From a virus, in IMG/VR virus record IMGVR_UViG_3300031857_000169, positions 1 to 62,896 of that record: a stretch of DNA of 62,896 nt; one strand, given 5' to 3'. Of the stretch, positions 6,555 through 14,492 are shown one piece after another. The notes beneath the pieces were generated by a model, which saw only the letters and a list, made by a program, of their open reading frames with translations, ran no database searches and was not told where the DNA came from. Position 1 is the stretch's first letter. Every line of letters begins with the position of its first letter. A program made the translations under genes and the position numbers.

Positions 6555-7061
6555 TTATATAGATTTTGAGTAATTTTCTAATTTTTTTCTTTCTGTTAGT
6601 GTTAAAGATTCAATTCCACAATCACTAATCTTATCTAAAATTTCATCAATAGTCAAATTTGATTCTTCATTTTGTTTCAAATTTATGATATAATCTTCTT
6701 CATCCTCTACAAAATCAGAATCAATAGTCTCAAAGAAAATATTTTTATCGTCTTTTGGTGGTTCAATATTTTTCAAATATTCAGAATGATTTTGATTCAT
6801 GTTAGTCATGAAATTACCCATTGACGGTGTTATAAGATACATAAATTGGTCTGAATCTTCAATAACTAGTCTTAAATAAATATCTAACTCTTCGAAACTC
6901 AGGGTTGTGTGGAAATGAAAAATACCGTGATTTTCCCCATAAACATATTTTACCTCTTTGGATGTAACAATTTTAGATATTTCTTCAGCAATTAAATTAT
7001 TAAGTGAGTGACCTTCCATTTCAGTGTCTTCACATTTGTAAACAAACAATAGATATTTCAT
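6555..7061 (-). CDS. Acidic protein co-transcribed with the sigma factor, unknown function
   Basis: 168 residues, one base upstream of the sigma gene and the first gene after a consensus promoter. The N-terminal half is a mixed alpha/beta domain (MKYLLFVYKCED...). The C-terminal part is strongly acidic and ends in a helical hairpin, TIDEILDKISDCGIESLT-LTERKKL. This resembles the small DEILDKI-x-x-x-G-x-x-SLT-x-E module (DUF6576-like) at the C-termini of some Bacteroidota proteins. No catalytic residues are seen. Co-expression suggests, but does not prove, a role linked to transcription or early takeover. Confidence 0.7.
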   Translation of the reverse strand: MKYLLFVYKCEDTEMEGHSLNNLIAEEISKIVTSKEVKYVYGENHGIFHFHTTLSFEELDIYLRLVIEDSDQFMYLITPSMGNFMTNMNQNHSEYLKNIEPPKDDKNIFFETIDSDFVEDEEDYIINLKQNEESNLTIDEILDKISDCGIESLTLTERKKLENYSKSI

Positions 7062-7080
7062 ATTTTTGATTTTGATATTA

Positions 7081-7112
7081 CAAATATACTGACATTTCCT
7101 TAATCCACCAAA
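7081..7112 (-). promoter_or_regulatory. Consensus Bacteroidota housekeeping promoter of the sigma operon
   Basis: On the minus strand TTTG (7112-7109), a 20-base spacer, then TATATTTG (7088-7081). The predicted start is about 13 bases before the ATG at 7061. The -33 box lies inside the 3' end of the gp46-like gene. Confidence 0.6.
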
Positions 7113-9478
7113 ACTTTTGAAACATTATTTTCCTTCTTTATCTTAATAATAGTATCCGCCCACTGACTAACCATAGGATTATGTGTGATTACAAATATCT
7201 TTTCAAAGTATTCTTTAATCTTAATGAAGAATTCCGACACAAGTTCCAAGTTATCGTTGGATATTTTTCCAAACACCTCATCAAAAACAACCACATTTGG
7301 TTTTGGTAATGAACACACCTTACTTAATACTGAACGAAGAGCAAGTGATGCGATTGTCTTTTCATAACCTGAACCTGACACCATTAGTTTCTCAACACCA
7401 GTTCCGTTATCAACCATTACAAACTCAACCTCACTCTTATCGTTGATTCTGATTTCAAGTTTGAAGTAACAACTATCTTCCATTAATCTTTGAAGTTCTG
7501 AGTTGATTAGTGGCATCATACTTTTCATAATCATTTTTCCGACACCATTTTTTCCATAAGATTCCAAATACATTTTATAAATCTTGTCTTTGTCCTCCTC
7601 TTCTGAAATCTTTTCAATAAGAGATCTGTTGTTTTCAATCTTGTCCTCGTTTGTTTTGATATTGAAATTGTTTGTTGATATCTTGTTTTGTTTTTCTTTT
7701 AACATCTGCCCATAACTTTCCAATTTCAAATCCGCTTTGATAAGTAATGAATCAATCTTATCGTTTGTTTGAATCTTGTCTTGGACTTCTTCCCAACGTT
7801 TGATTTTGTTTTTCAACCCCTCAATTTTCAAGTCACAACTTTCAATACTTAAATCGTATTTTTCTTTGATAAGTTTGTTTTTTTCATATTCATCAAACTC
7901 TTTTTTCAACCTTACAAACGTTTGCTCTATGCCTGTTAAAACCTGCGTTGATACGTAAATGTTGTCTTTTTGACTAATATAACCATCAAGTTCTGCAATT
8001 TTTGCATTAGTTATCGCAGCATTCATAAGTTCAATACCACAATGTTCACATTTAATTCCACCTTCAACAGAAGATTTTAGTTTTTCAATATCTTCAATCT
8101 TTGTTTCAATTTGAATCATCTCCTTATTTAAACTGTTGTATTGCTCCTTTACCTCATCGTGTTTATCTTCGTGGTAAAATTCTGATGGTTCAACAACTTG
8201 TAACTCAGAAAGTTTTTTAATGTAGGACTTCTTATCAAACTCAATTGTATCAATCTCCTGTTGTGTCTTTTCAGGGTTCAACAAGGCAATATCTTTATCA
8301 ATGTCAGAATGTTTTTTCTTCAACATATCATCCCGATAGTTCTTACCTTTTGTAATATTATCTTCAATTTCTTTCACCTCATCCTCTAATGTTTTGATTT
8401 CATCTTTAAGTTCGGTGATTGTGTTTTGATATGTTTCAATATCAGTTTTGAGTTGTTCTGAATTATAAAGGTTGGAAATTTTGGATTTACTAAATGTAGA
8501 ATAGATTTCCTTTGCCACCTCCTCTTTCTTTTTTAGAAACTCCAATCCCATAAACCTTGAAAGGACTTGTCCTCTCGCTGTAGGTTTTGACTCAAGTAGT
8601 TCTTCAAGGTTGGTTGCGGTTGTAAGGATTGTCATTAAGAAATCCTCCTTTGTTCCAATTGAGTTTTTAATAAATGTTTCAGTTTCTCTTCTTTGTTCAC
8701 CAGTAAAGTTCAGTAAACTACCATCGTGAAGTTTCTTAAAGAAGTCCAACTCGGTTTTTACATTCCATTCACCTTTCTTGGACTTCTTTCTTTCAATCTT
8801 TCTTATGATAATATAATCCTCACCATCAATTGTAATCTCACCTTTTACAACTACCGAGTCTTTCTCGGTAAATCGGTTAAAGATTTCTTCTGCTTTTGAT
8901 GTTTTGGTTGTTTCATTAAAAAATAAGAACATCAACAAATCTACAGTAAGAACTGTTTTTCCACCAAAGTTAGGGGGGTTTGATTCAACAACCACCAATC
9001 CATTACACTTATCAAAGTCCAATCTTTGATTTTGTCCATAGGAAAGAAAGTTTGAGAACTCAATGTTTCTGATATACCACTTATTAAACTGTGATGTGTC
9101 AGAATCACCTTCCTTCATCTTGTTTTCCACAATCTGATTAAGAGATAGGATTTCATCCAAATTTTTCCCATACCCTTTTGATTCAACGAACTTTTTAAGT
9201 AAGTCAAGTTGATAGTTCACGTCAGTAATGTTTGTTGAGACATCAACACTTTGCATTGTTTCATTATCAACATTCTTAACCTTTGTTAATACGTTGACGT
9301 TTGTTGTGTTATACTTCTTTTGAAAGTAATGTTTAACACTTTTGATTTTGTCTTGTGTAAAGTTTTCTTGTATGTCTTCCCAAACTACTTGAATGGTGGG
9401 GTTTTCAAATTTAGAAAAATCCAAATCTTTTATCATAATGTTGTAATTAAATAGTTTTGGTGGATTGAATAAATCCAT
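7100..9478 (-). CDS. gp46: T4 gp46-like recombination endonuclease subunit (SbcC/Rad50 family ATPase)
   Basis: 792 residues with the SMC-like plan of Rad50/SbcC: an N-terminal ATPase lobe, long coiled coils, a zinc hook (C-E-H-C near residue 475) and a C-terminal lobe. The C-terminal signature is SGSGYEKTIASLALR and Walker B is VVVFDEVFGKI near 732, followed by the H-loop ITHNP. The Walker A near residue 173 is atypical (NPPNFGGKT instead of G-x-N-G-x-G-K-[ST]). With the gp47-like nuclease it would process double-strand ends for recombination-dependent replication. Four intervening genes separate it from gp47, unlike the adjacent T4 pair. Confidence 0.92.
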   Translation of the reverse strand: MDLFNPPKLFNYNIMIKDLDFSKFENPTIQVVWEDIQENFTQDKIKSVKHYFQKKYNTTNVNVLTKVKNVDNETMQSVDVSTNITDVNYQLDLLKKFVESKGYGKNLDEILSLNQIVENKMKEGDSDTSQFNKWYIRNIEFSNFLSYGQNQRLDFDKCNGLVVVESNPPNFGGKTVLTVDLLMFLFFNETTKTSKAEEIFNRFTEKDSVVVKGEITIDGEDYIIIRKIERKKSKKGEWNVKTELDFFKKLHDGSLLNFTGEQRRETETFIKNSIGTKEDFLMTILTTATNLEELLESKPTARGQVLSRFMGLEFLKKKEEVAKEIYSTFSKSKISNLYNSEQLKTDIETYQNTITELKDEIKTLEDEVKEIEDNITKGKNYRDDMLKKKHSDIDKDIALLNPEKTQQEIDTIEFDKKSYIKKLSELQVVEPSEFYHEDKHDEVKEQYNSLNKEMIQIETKIEDIEKLKSSVEGGIKCEHCGIELMNAAITNAKIAELDGYISQKDNIYVSTQVLTGIEQTFVRLKKEFDEYEKNKLIKEKYDLSIESCDLKIEGLKNKIKRWEEVQDKIQTNDKIDSLLIKADLKLESYGQMLKEKQNKISTNNFNIKTNEDKIENNRSLIEKISEEEDKDKIYKMYLESYGKNGVGKMIMKSMMPLINSELQRLMEDSCYFKLEIRINDKSEVEFVMVDNGTGVEKLMVSGSGYEKTIASLALRSVLSKVCSLPKPNVVVFDEVFGKISNDNLELVSEFFIKIKEYFEKIFVITHNPMVSQWADTIIKIKKENNVSKVLVD

Positions 9479-9487
9479 ATTTGAGTT

Positions 9488-9721
9488 TTATTGGTTTTCT
9501 CCTTTAACGTCAGATTCCGTTTCTTCTGTTATTTTATCAACTACTTCAAAATTTAAAGGTTTACCAGAAAAATCTACATTCATTTCTTCATCACCTGTCA
9601 ATTTTTGCATTTGATTTTGTAACAACATATCAAAAGCCTTTTGCATAGCACTTTTCTTTTGATTAATCTTAGCATTTCTTTTTGCTACTTTTTTTCTGTG
9701 TTCTTTTGCCTTTTTTCCCAT
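9488..9721 (-). CDS. Small basic protein of unknown function
   Basis: 77 residues. The first 27 are extremely basic (GKKAKEHRKKVAKRNAKINQ) and could bind nucleic acid or be disordered; the rest is an amphipathic helix and an acidic tail. It lies 9 bases upstream of the gp46-like gene on the same strand and is probably co-transcribed. No family is recognised. Confidence 0.6.
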   Translation of the reverse strand: MGKKAKEHRKKVAKRNAKINQKKSAMQKAFDMLLQNQMQKLTGDEEMNVDFSGKPLNFEVVDKITEETESDVKGENQ

Positions 9722-9730
9722 TTTTTTAAT

Positions 9731-10141
9731 TTAATCATTTAATACTTGTTCATTATCATCTTCTTCAGGAATTACGTAAGTCACTTCTTGTTTTTGATTT
9801 GATAATCTATTTTCCTCAAACCATTCAACAATTGAATTTATCATCCAAACAAATCCTGCTGACAACATTCCATCAAAAAATACTGATATTATTTTATTTA
9901 ATCCAACTAATTCTACGTTTGGTGAAAAATATGATAAAGACAGAAAGAAACCAACCCAAGTACTCGTACATAAAACACACTGAATTAAACCAGATAAAAA
10001 CTTTCCAAGAAAGTTAAATGGTAAAGTTATTGTGTTTCCCCAATTGTGTATTCCATTTCTTAGTCCGTTGAAAATAGACCCGTAAACTAAAATGTTTGTC
10101 ATTCCGTAGGCAACCATTACCCAAATTAATAATTGTATCAT
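9731..10141 (-). CDS. Membrane protein, DUF1360-like
   Basis: 136 residues with several hydrophobic helices (IQLLIWVMVAYGMTNILVYG at the N-terminus, then helices near 45-70 and 85-105) and an acidic C-terminal tail. The C-x-x-C-T-S-T-W-V-G-F-F-L-S motif (near residues 57-70) matches the core of DUF1360 membrane proteins, found in many bacteria and phages without known function. Its start overlaps the end of the upstream coiled-coil gene by 4 bases. Confidence 0.65.
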   Translation of the reverse strand: MIQLLIWVMVAYGMTNILVYGSIFNGLRNGIHNWGNTITLPFNFLGKFLSGLIQCVLCTSTWVGFFLSLSYFSPNVELVGLNKIISVFFDGMLSAGFVWMINSIVEWFEENRLSNQKQEVTYVIPEEDDNEQVLND

Positions 10142-10779
10142 AATAAATCTTTTAAATTTGACCCTTTCATAAAAATCGCATTAACAGCATCTTTGGGTCT
10201 TTGGTTTATTTTTTCTAACTCTTCTATTTTTTTATTTTTTTCAGTTAGTTCTTTTCTGAGTTTTTGTAATGTTTCAGATAACATTTTTAACTTTTCACCA
10301 CTATCATTTTGGTCTAACTTTTGTTTAAAAATGTCTAAATTATGTCTAAGTTCATTTAATTCTTCATCCTTTTTAGACATTTCATTTATCAACTCGGCAA
10401 TTTTTCCGCCAAGTTCATCTTCTGTTGTTTTGTCACTTATATATTCTATTTTTGTGACAACTTTTTCAACAGGAACTTCAACAATCTTTTCAACTTCCTT
10501 AATTATCTCTTTCTCAACTATAACCTCTTTAATGACTTCAACAGGTATTTCCACTCGTTTTTCAACTATTACCTCTTTTTCCGCCCATTTTTCTTCAATC
10601 CCGCTTGTTTTTAAGTGTTTTTCACCTTCATTAAGTGGTTCTCCCAACAAACCATACTTTTTAATGTCATATCCTTGTTTGAAACATTGATAGATAAATT
10701 CTTCTAAATTGTCAATATTGTTTTTAGAACAATACAAATTGACACCGTCTACAATTTGTTTATTTAACTTTAACTCCAT
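10138..10779 (-). CDS. Coiled-coil protein with a Val-Glu-Lys repeat region
   Basis: 213 residues. A short N-terminal helical domain (about 1-45) is followed by a quasi-repetitive stretch rich in V, E, K, I and P (about 66-113, units like EVPVEKVV and VEIPVEVI) and then a long charged coiled coil (about 120-195). No catalytic motif is seen. The V-P-V-E-K pattern suggests an extended spacer between two folded or helical parts. It overlaps the 3' end of the methyltransferase gene by 20 bases and the DUF1360-like gene by 4, so all belong to one transcription unit. Confidence 0.65.
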   Translation of the reverse strand: MELKLNKQIVDGVNLYCSKNNIDNLEEFIYQCFKQGYDIKKYGLLGEPLNEGEKHLKTSGIEEKWAEKEVIVEKRVEIPVEVIKEVIVEKEIIKEVEKIVEVPVEKVVTKIEYISDKTTEDELGGKIAELINEMSKKDEELNELRHNLDIFKQKLDQNDSGEKLKMLSETLQKLRKELTEKNKKIEELEKINQRPKDAVNAIFMKGSNLKDLL

Positions 10780-11425
10780 CGGATTCCATACGATTTTTTA
10801 TGATTTCACAATAGTGGGAATCAATCTCATAACCAATACTTTCATACCCAAGACGATTGGCTACTTTCAATGTTGTTCCACTTCCAGCAAAGACATCAAT
10901 AATTAAATCTTCTTTGTTTGCAGTTGTAAGAATTATCCTTTCAATAAGTTCTTCAGGTATTTGACAAGGATGTTCTGTCTTTTCTTTACTAACGTTTTTA
11001 ACCTGATTTATCTCCCACCAATCATAAAGTTTAGCCCCTGTCTTACCTTCTGAAATCCTTTTTTGTATTCGTTTGTCATTAAGGTTCTTATATGGTTGTC
11101 TCACTTTTCTAAAATCAGGTTTACATCCCCACCACGATATCAATCTTGATTGTTTTCCTGTGTTTGAGTTATATACCCAACAAACAACTTGTTCACACTT
11201 GTCTTTTATGGCTTTTGGTAAAATATTGATTGTTTCTTCGGGATAATGAATTATCACACAAGGAGTTGGTATTTTAGAAAGAAGTTCTACATACCCTTCT
11301 TCTGACAACCTATCTTTATAATCATTATATTTGTAACCTTGATTATATGGGGGATCTGTTATGACAATACCTTTCGGAATCTCATAATCTCTATAGTCAC
11401 CATTTATTATTTCATAATTTGACAT
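10760..11425 (-). CDS. DNA methyltransferase, beta class (N6-adenine or N4-cytosine)
   Basis: 221 residues. Motif IV is T-D-P-P-Y (residues 23-27) and comes before motif I, FAGSGTT (179-185). This order defines the beta group of amino-methyltransferases. The following G-Y-E-I-D completes the SAM-binding pocket. It would methylate an exocyclic amino group in DNA, most likely to shield phage DNA from host restriction; no cognate endonuclease lies nearby, so it appears to be an orphan. The target sequence cannot be read from the protein. Confidence 0.9.
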   Translation of the reverse strand: MSNYEIINGDYRDYEIPKGIVITDPPYNQGYKYNDYKDRLSEEGYVELLSKIPTPCVIIHYPEETINILPKAIKDKCEQVVCWVYNSNTGKQSRLISWWGCKPDFRKVRQPYKNLNDKRIQKRISEGKTGAKLYDWWEINQVKNVSKEKTEHPCQIPEELIERIILTTANKEDLIIDVFAGSGTTLKVANRLGYESIGYEIDSHYCEIIKNRMESDGVKVK

Positions 11426-11429
11426 ATTA

Positions 11430-11924
11430 CTATTTTTCTACCAAATCTTTTTCAGATATTATCACCATATCAATTTCAAATTCCGGTACAATAGATTTTA
11501 TTTCATTCTCAATTTGAGGAAAACTAGTCCAAACTACAACACCTTCTTCAGATGGTTTATAGTCATTATCAACTAGATACTGTACAACCGTATCTTTTTC
11601 CAATGTTATGAATCCGTGAGCATAACCTCTTGGTACTATTATCTCATCACCCATCCCCATTTCAAAAAATTCAAGTGTTTTACTTTCTTTAGTATCTCTC
11701 ATATCAAAGACAAAATCCAATATTTTTCCATTTATAACTTTGATTAATTTTGACTGTGCAAAATTTCCTTTTTGAAAATGTAATCCTCTTAATGTAAACT
11801 TTTTTGGGTTGTAACTAATGTTACTCTGAATCCAATTTTTTTCAAGTGTTTTCAATGATAATGGACTAAACGATCCTCTATCATCGAAAAATATTTTGTT
11901 CTGTAATCTTCTTGATGTTTCCAT
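11430..11924 (-). CDS. RmlC-like dTDP-4-dehydrorhamnose 3,5-epimerase family protein
   Basis: 164 residues, slightly shorter than bacterial RmlC (about 180). Family hallmarks are D-D-R-G-S-F near the start, RGLHFQ with the catalytic His (H49), KLIKVINGKILDFVFDMR, the P-R-G-Y-A-H-G-F cupin strand and the Y-L-V-D-N-D-Y-K-P region. The last replaces the usual Y-x-P-E-x-E-x-G-I-x-W end but keeps a Tyr where the catalytic Tyr is expected. The enzyme epimerises a dTDP-keto-sugar. No other dTDP-rhamnose gene is in the window, so it may act on host-made nucleotide sugars or in glycan modification. Confidence 0.8.
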   Translation of the reverse strand: METSRRLQNKIFFDDRGSFSPLSLKTLEKNWIQSNISYNPKKFTLRGLHFQKGNFAQSKLIKVINGKILDFVFDMRDTKESKTLEFFEMGMGDEIIVPRGYAHGFITLEKDTVVQYLVDNDYKPSEEGVVVWTSFPQIENEIKSIVPEFEIDMVIISEKDLVEK

Positions 11925-11927
11925 AAA

Positions 11928-12707
11928 TTAAACATTTACAAGTTTTTCTATACCATTTTCAATATCCTCAAAAGATTTAATTGAAAACTTTAAAAATGGT
12001 TTTGGATTTTCCAAATCAATATAAGTATATTCTTTAGTTTCAAAGTCATAAACACCATATCCGTGATTTTTAATACTTTCCCCGATATTCTGTTGGATGG
12101 GACTTCCTATCATATACCCTTTACCAGTCTTAAACTTAAACTCTTGTCTTTTGTGAATGTCACCACACAATACAATATCAAGTCCGTTGAACTTCTCAAC
12201 ATCATAAGCTTCCTCACCAAAGTCAAATCCCAAATCAGTTTTCATTCCTTGGATTGGTCCGTGAAACAAACCTACTTTTATACCTGTTGCAACATTCAAA
12301 TCAGGTGGAACATTACCTTGATACTGTGAATACACACACCAACTGATGTTTTCATCCTCATACACACCTCTATCTTTGTAATAGAAAATGTTCTTATTAT
12401 TTAACGAATTAATGATTGGTGTTAGAGCGTCCAACCTTTCAATATTATTTACAAGGAAATCATGGTTTCCAGGTATAATAATAGTTGGGGCAATAAATGA
12501 ACACTCTAACAATAACCATCTAACCATCTCAATAAGTTCAGGTGTCATTTGATTTTTAGAATGAACCAAGTCACCAGTGAAAACTATTCTATCAGGATTT
12601 ATTTCTCTCCATTGATTAATTGCGTTTTCCAATATTGACTTATATAGGTCGTGGTCTTTATAGAGGCGAATATGTAAATCAGAAAAATGTACTATTTTTT
12701 TTATCAT
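11928..12707 (-). CDS. gp47: T4 gp47-like recombination nuclease subunit (SbcD/Mre11 family)
   Basis: 259 residues, a compact calcineurin-type phosphoesterase. Metal-binding motifs appear in order: D10-L-H12, G45-D46-L-V-H, G80-N81-H82-D83, a His in FHGPIQG and C-G-D-I-H-K-R-Q. This is the nuclease partner of the gp46-like ATPase encoded further downstream on the same strand; together they resect DNA ends. It is shorter than T4 gp47 (339) and lacks most of the C-terminal capping region. Confidence 0.92.
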   Translation of the reverse strand: MIKKIVHFSDLHIRLYKDHDLYKSILENAINQWREINPDRIVFTGDLVHSKNQMTPELIEMVRWLLLECSFIAPTIIIPGNHDFLVNNIERLDALTPIINSLNNKNIFYYKDRGVYEDENISWCVYSQYQGNVPPDLNVATGIKVGLFHGPIQGMKTDLGFDFGEEAYDVEKFNGLDIVLCGDIHKRQEFKFKTGKGYMIGSPIQQNIGESIKNHGYGVYDFETKEYTYIDLENPKPFLKFSIKSFEDIENGIEKLVNV

Positions 12708-12751
12708 ATGTTAAATATATGAAAATATATCTAACTTGTCAATCAACAAAA

Positions 12752-12774
12752 AACCCACCTTTTTGGGGTGGGTT
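12752..12774. terminator. Intrinsic terminator, likely bidirectional
   Basis: An 8-bp perfect stem (AACCCACC / GGTGGGTT) with a 7-base loop. It is flanked by an A run on the left and T-rich sequence on the right of the plus strand, so it works in either direction. It ends the transcript of the small genes at 12781-13348. Confidence 0.8.
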
Positions 12775-12780
12775 AATTTT

Positions 12781-13023
12781 TTATTTTCTATATTTTCTCA
12801 TGTTTTTTTCAAACATCTGAAGTTTTTCTATAACTTCTGATAAACCATCCATAGTAGATTCAATTTCGAAAATATTGTCACCTCTTCTTTGTTTAATATT
12901 AATCTCATATCCTCTACCCTTTATTGTACTTACATTACTACCTTTTTCGGAATCGTCCTCTCTTAAAACACGACCAACAACACGATTCATATCTTGATTT
13001 GTAAATCTAACAATTTTTTCCAT
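12781..13023 (-). CDS. Small protein with capsid-targeting-like N-terminus
   Basis: 80 residues from the ATG at 13023; a longer frame would run through the preceding gene. The N-terminal helix VRFTNQDMNRVVGRVLREDD closely parallels that of the adjacent upstream gene (VRLTERDLTRIVRRVIKE). Both end at an [IL]-x-E site, and the remainders of the two proteins differ. The body is a small beta hairpin plus a C-terminal helix. It is probably co-transcribed with its neighbour (7-base gap) and followed by a strong terminator. Function unknown; packaging into the capsid is inferred. Confidence 0.65.
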   Translation of the reverse strand: MEKIVRFTNQDMNRVVGRVLREDDSEKGSNVSTIKGRGYEINIKQRRGDNIFEIESTMDGLSEVIEKLQMFEKNMRKYRK

Positions 13024-13030
13024 ATTTTTT

Positions 13031-13348
13031 TTATTTACAAAATTGATCGTAAATTGCTTGAGATTCTTCTTGTGTAATTTTAGTGGATGGATGAAGTGCG
13101 TATTTACCTTGTTCGTGTCGACCACAATAAAACATTTGACCCGCACCAGAATCTTCAGTCTGAACAAAAATAGCCTCTGAATCTTGTTCTGATGGTGTGA
13201 ATTTAAAAATCCTTTTTCCGTTACTCATTGTAGACCCAACTTGTCCTGACCCACCACCACCAGATTTAACAGTGTCTTCTTGTTCTTTGATAACTCTTCT
13301 AACAATTCTAGTCAAGTCTCTTTCTGTTAATCTTACAATTCTTTTCAT
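13031..13348 (-). CDS. Small protein with capsid-targeting-like N-terminus
   Basis: 105 residues. The first 23 residues (VRLTERDLTRIVRRVIKEQE) form the clearest version of the basic amphipathic helix shared by several proteins here. A Gly-rich linker (SGGGGSGQVGS) separates it from a small folded domain containing two Cys. A tag, flexible linker and cargo layout is what one expects for a cleavable targeting sequence. No enzymatic motif is recognised. Confidence 0.7.
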   Translation of the reverse strand: MKRIVRLTERDLTRIVRRVIKEQEDTVKSGGGGSGQVGSTMSNGKRIFKFTPSEQDSEAIFVQTEDSGAGQMFYCGRHEQGKYALHPSTKITQEESQAIYDQFCK

Positions 13349-13381
13349 GTATATTAATTATTTTTTATTTATTTTTTATTA

Positions 13382-13389
13382 ATAAATAT
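13382..13389 (-). promoter_or_regulatory. ATATTTAT element upstream of the 13031..13348 gene
   Basis: Coding-strand ATATTTAT 33 bases before the ATG at 13348, with AT-only sequence between. Confidence 0.35.
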
Positions 13390-13411
13390 ATCGGTGTAAA
13401 GAAAAAAATAT

Positions 13412-13419
13412 TAATTTTG
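13412..13419 (+). promoter_or_regulatory. Possible -7 element (TAATTTTG) for the exported DUF2927-like gene
   Basis: It matches the Bacteroidota -7 consensus TAnnTTTG, but no good -33 box lies 19-21 bases upstream. It ends only 7 bases before the ATG, so the transcript would be leaderless. Confidence 0.3.
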
Positions 13420-13426
13420 TACTATC

Positions 13427-14053
13427 ATGAAAAAAATTGTTTTTTTATTTTTGGCTTATACTAGTTTTTGTTACTCTCAAGAATTAGATTACACCTCTTA
13501 TTTAAAAGAGATTGCATTTTCAAGTGAATATGATTATGACACGTCTTCATACAAATGGAACAATAATATTATAATTTATGTCGAGGATTATTTTAATGAC
13601 CCTCAATATAGAAAAGACATTGATCTCGACATATGTCAGTTGGAATATGAATTAACGAATATTGTTTCAGAATTAAATTGTTTAATTTCTAATTTTGATA
13701 TATACATAACAAAAAATAAAGATAGTTCTAATTTTAGAATCTATTTAGGATCGGATAAATGGTATAATTCTGAAGTTTATTTGAGTAAAAACAAAACGGT
13801 GGTTGATTTGGGGTTATTTTTGGTTCATGTAAAAAACAACACAATATATAAAGGTACTATGTATGTTGACATATATCGAACAAAAAATATTGATGAAAAA
13901 AAACATTTACTTCGTGAAGAACTAACACAGTCTTTAGGTTTTTTTAATGATTCATGGCGATACCCTGAAAGTATATTCTTTCAGGGATGGACTAAAACTA
14001 CAAGTTATTCAGAAATAGACAAAAAGATAATCAGTATGTTTTACAGCAAATAA
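13427..14053 (+). CDS. Exported DUF2927-like protein
   Basis: 208 residues with a clear signal peptide (MKKIVFLFLAYTSFCYSQ, cleavage after C-Y-S or Q). The C-terminal third, LLREELTQSLGFFNDS followed by Y-P-E-S-I-F and a final D-K-K-I-I-S-M-F-Y, matches the conserved core of DUF2927, a family related in shape to zinc metallopeptidases. The usual H-E-x-x-H is replaced by R-E-E-x-T-Q, so proteolysis is not expected. It stands alone on the plus strand between minus-strand genes. A secreted phage protein may alter the host envelope, for example as an accessory (moron) gene. Confidence 0.75.
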   Translation: MKKIVFLFLAYTSFCYSQELDYTSYLKEIAFSSEYDYDTSSYKWNNNIIIYVEDYFNDPQYRKDIDLDICQLEYELTNIVSELNCLISNFDIYITKNKDSSNFRIYLGSDKWYNSEVYLSKNKTVVDLGLFLVHVKNNTIYKGTMYVDIYRTKNIDEKKHLLREELTQSLGFFNDSWRYPESIFFQGWTKTTSYSEIDKKIISMFYSK

Positions 14054-14057
14054 TTTT

Positions 14058-14270
14058 TTAACAAGTTACGTCAAAAGGAGGTTCATACGGGTTTGGTTTA
14101 ATAGGTAATGGATTTATATCTTTATACCTTTTAAAATCATCAATCCATTTTTGTTCATCTGAAATAACTTCAGACATTTTTTCTACAATAGGTGTGATAC
14201 TTATATGTTCGTTTTCCAATTTATTATGTAAGTACCCTTCCAACCAAATATAAAACTCTCTATAATTCAT
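14058..14270 (-). CDS. Small protein of unknown function
   Basis: 70 residues, mostly helical (MNYREFYIWLEGYLHNK...), with a Pro-rich C-terminus. It converges with the plus-strand DUF2927-like gene (4-base gap) and overlaps the last base of the zinc-ribbon gene's start codon region, so it is co-translated with the upstream genes. No family is recognised. Confidence 0.6.
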   Translation of the reverse strand: MNYREFYIWLEGYLHNKLENEHISITPIVEKMSEVISDEQKWIDDFKRYKDINPLPIKPNPYEPPFDVTC

Positions 14271-14488
14271 TACTTATCGAATAATTCAAAATCTTTATTT
14301 ACGTGTCCACATTCATTACACATATATGTTGGGAAAGGGACTAATGTATCTTCATGACTACCCGTTAGTAATTTTGGTACTTTTTTAATGAGTACTATCT
14401 CTTTGAAAAACTTTCCTTCACATTTCTCACAAATAACCGTTTCTTGTTTTTTTAAGTCAATTTTAGGTCTTATAATATTATCTTCCAT
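14270..14488 (-). CDS. Small zinc-ribbon protein
   Basis: 72 residues with C20-x-x-C23 and C57-x-x-C60 spaced as in zinc ribbons; the second pair is followed by G-H. Such small ribbons occur in nucleic-acid-binding or adaptor proteins. It is in a run of tightly packed small minus-strand genes. The specific role is unknown. Confidence 0.65.
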   Translation of the reverse strand: MEDNIIRPKIDLKKQETVICEKCEGKFFKEIVLIKKVPKLLTGSHEDTLVPFPTYMCNECGHVNKDFELFDK

Positions 14489-14492
14489 AATT

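Noticed and set aside
13024-13167. Longer start for the 12781-13023 gene
   Set aside because: The extra 48 residues are the antisense-frame reading of the preceding gene; the ATG at 13023 gives the N-terminal motif shared with that gene.
13427-14053. Active zinc metalloprotease
   Set aside because: The family resemblance is clear, but the metal-binding His residues of H-E-x-x-H are missing (R-E-E-x-T-Q).
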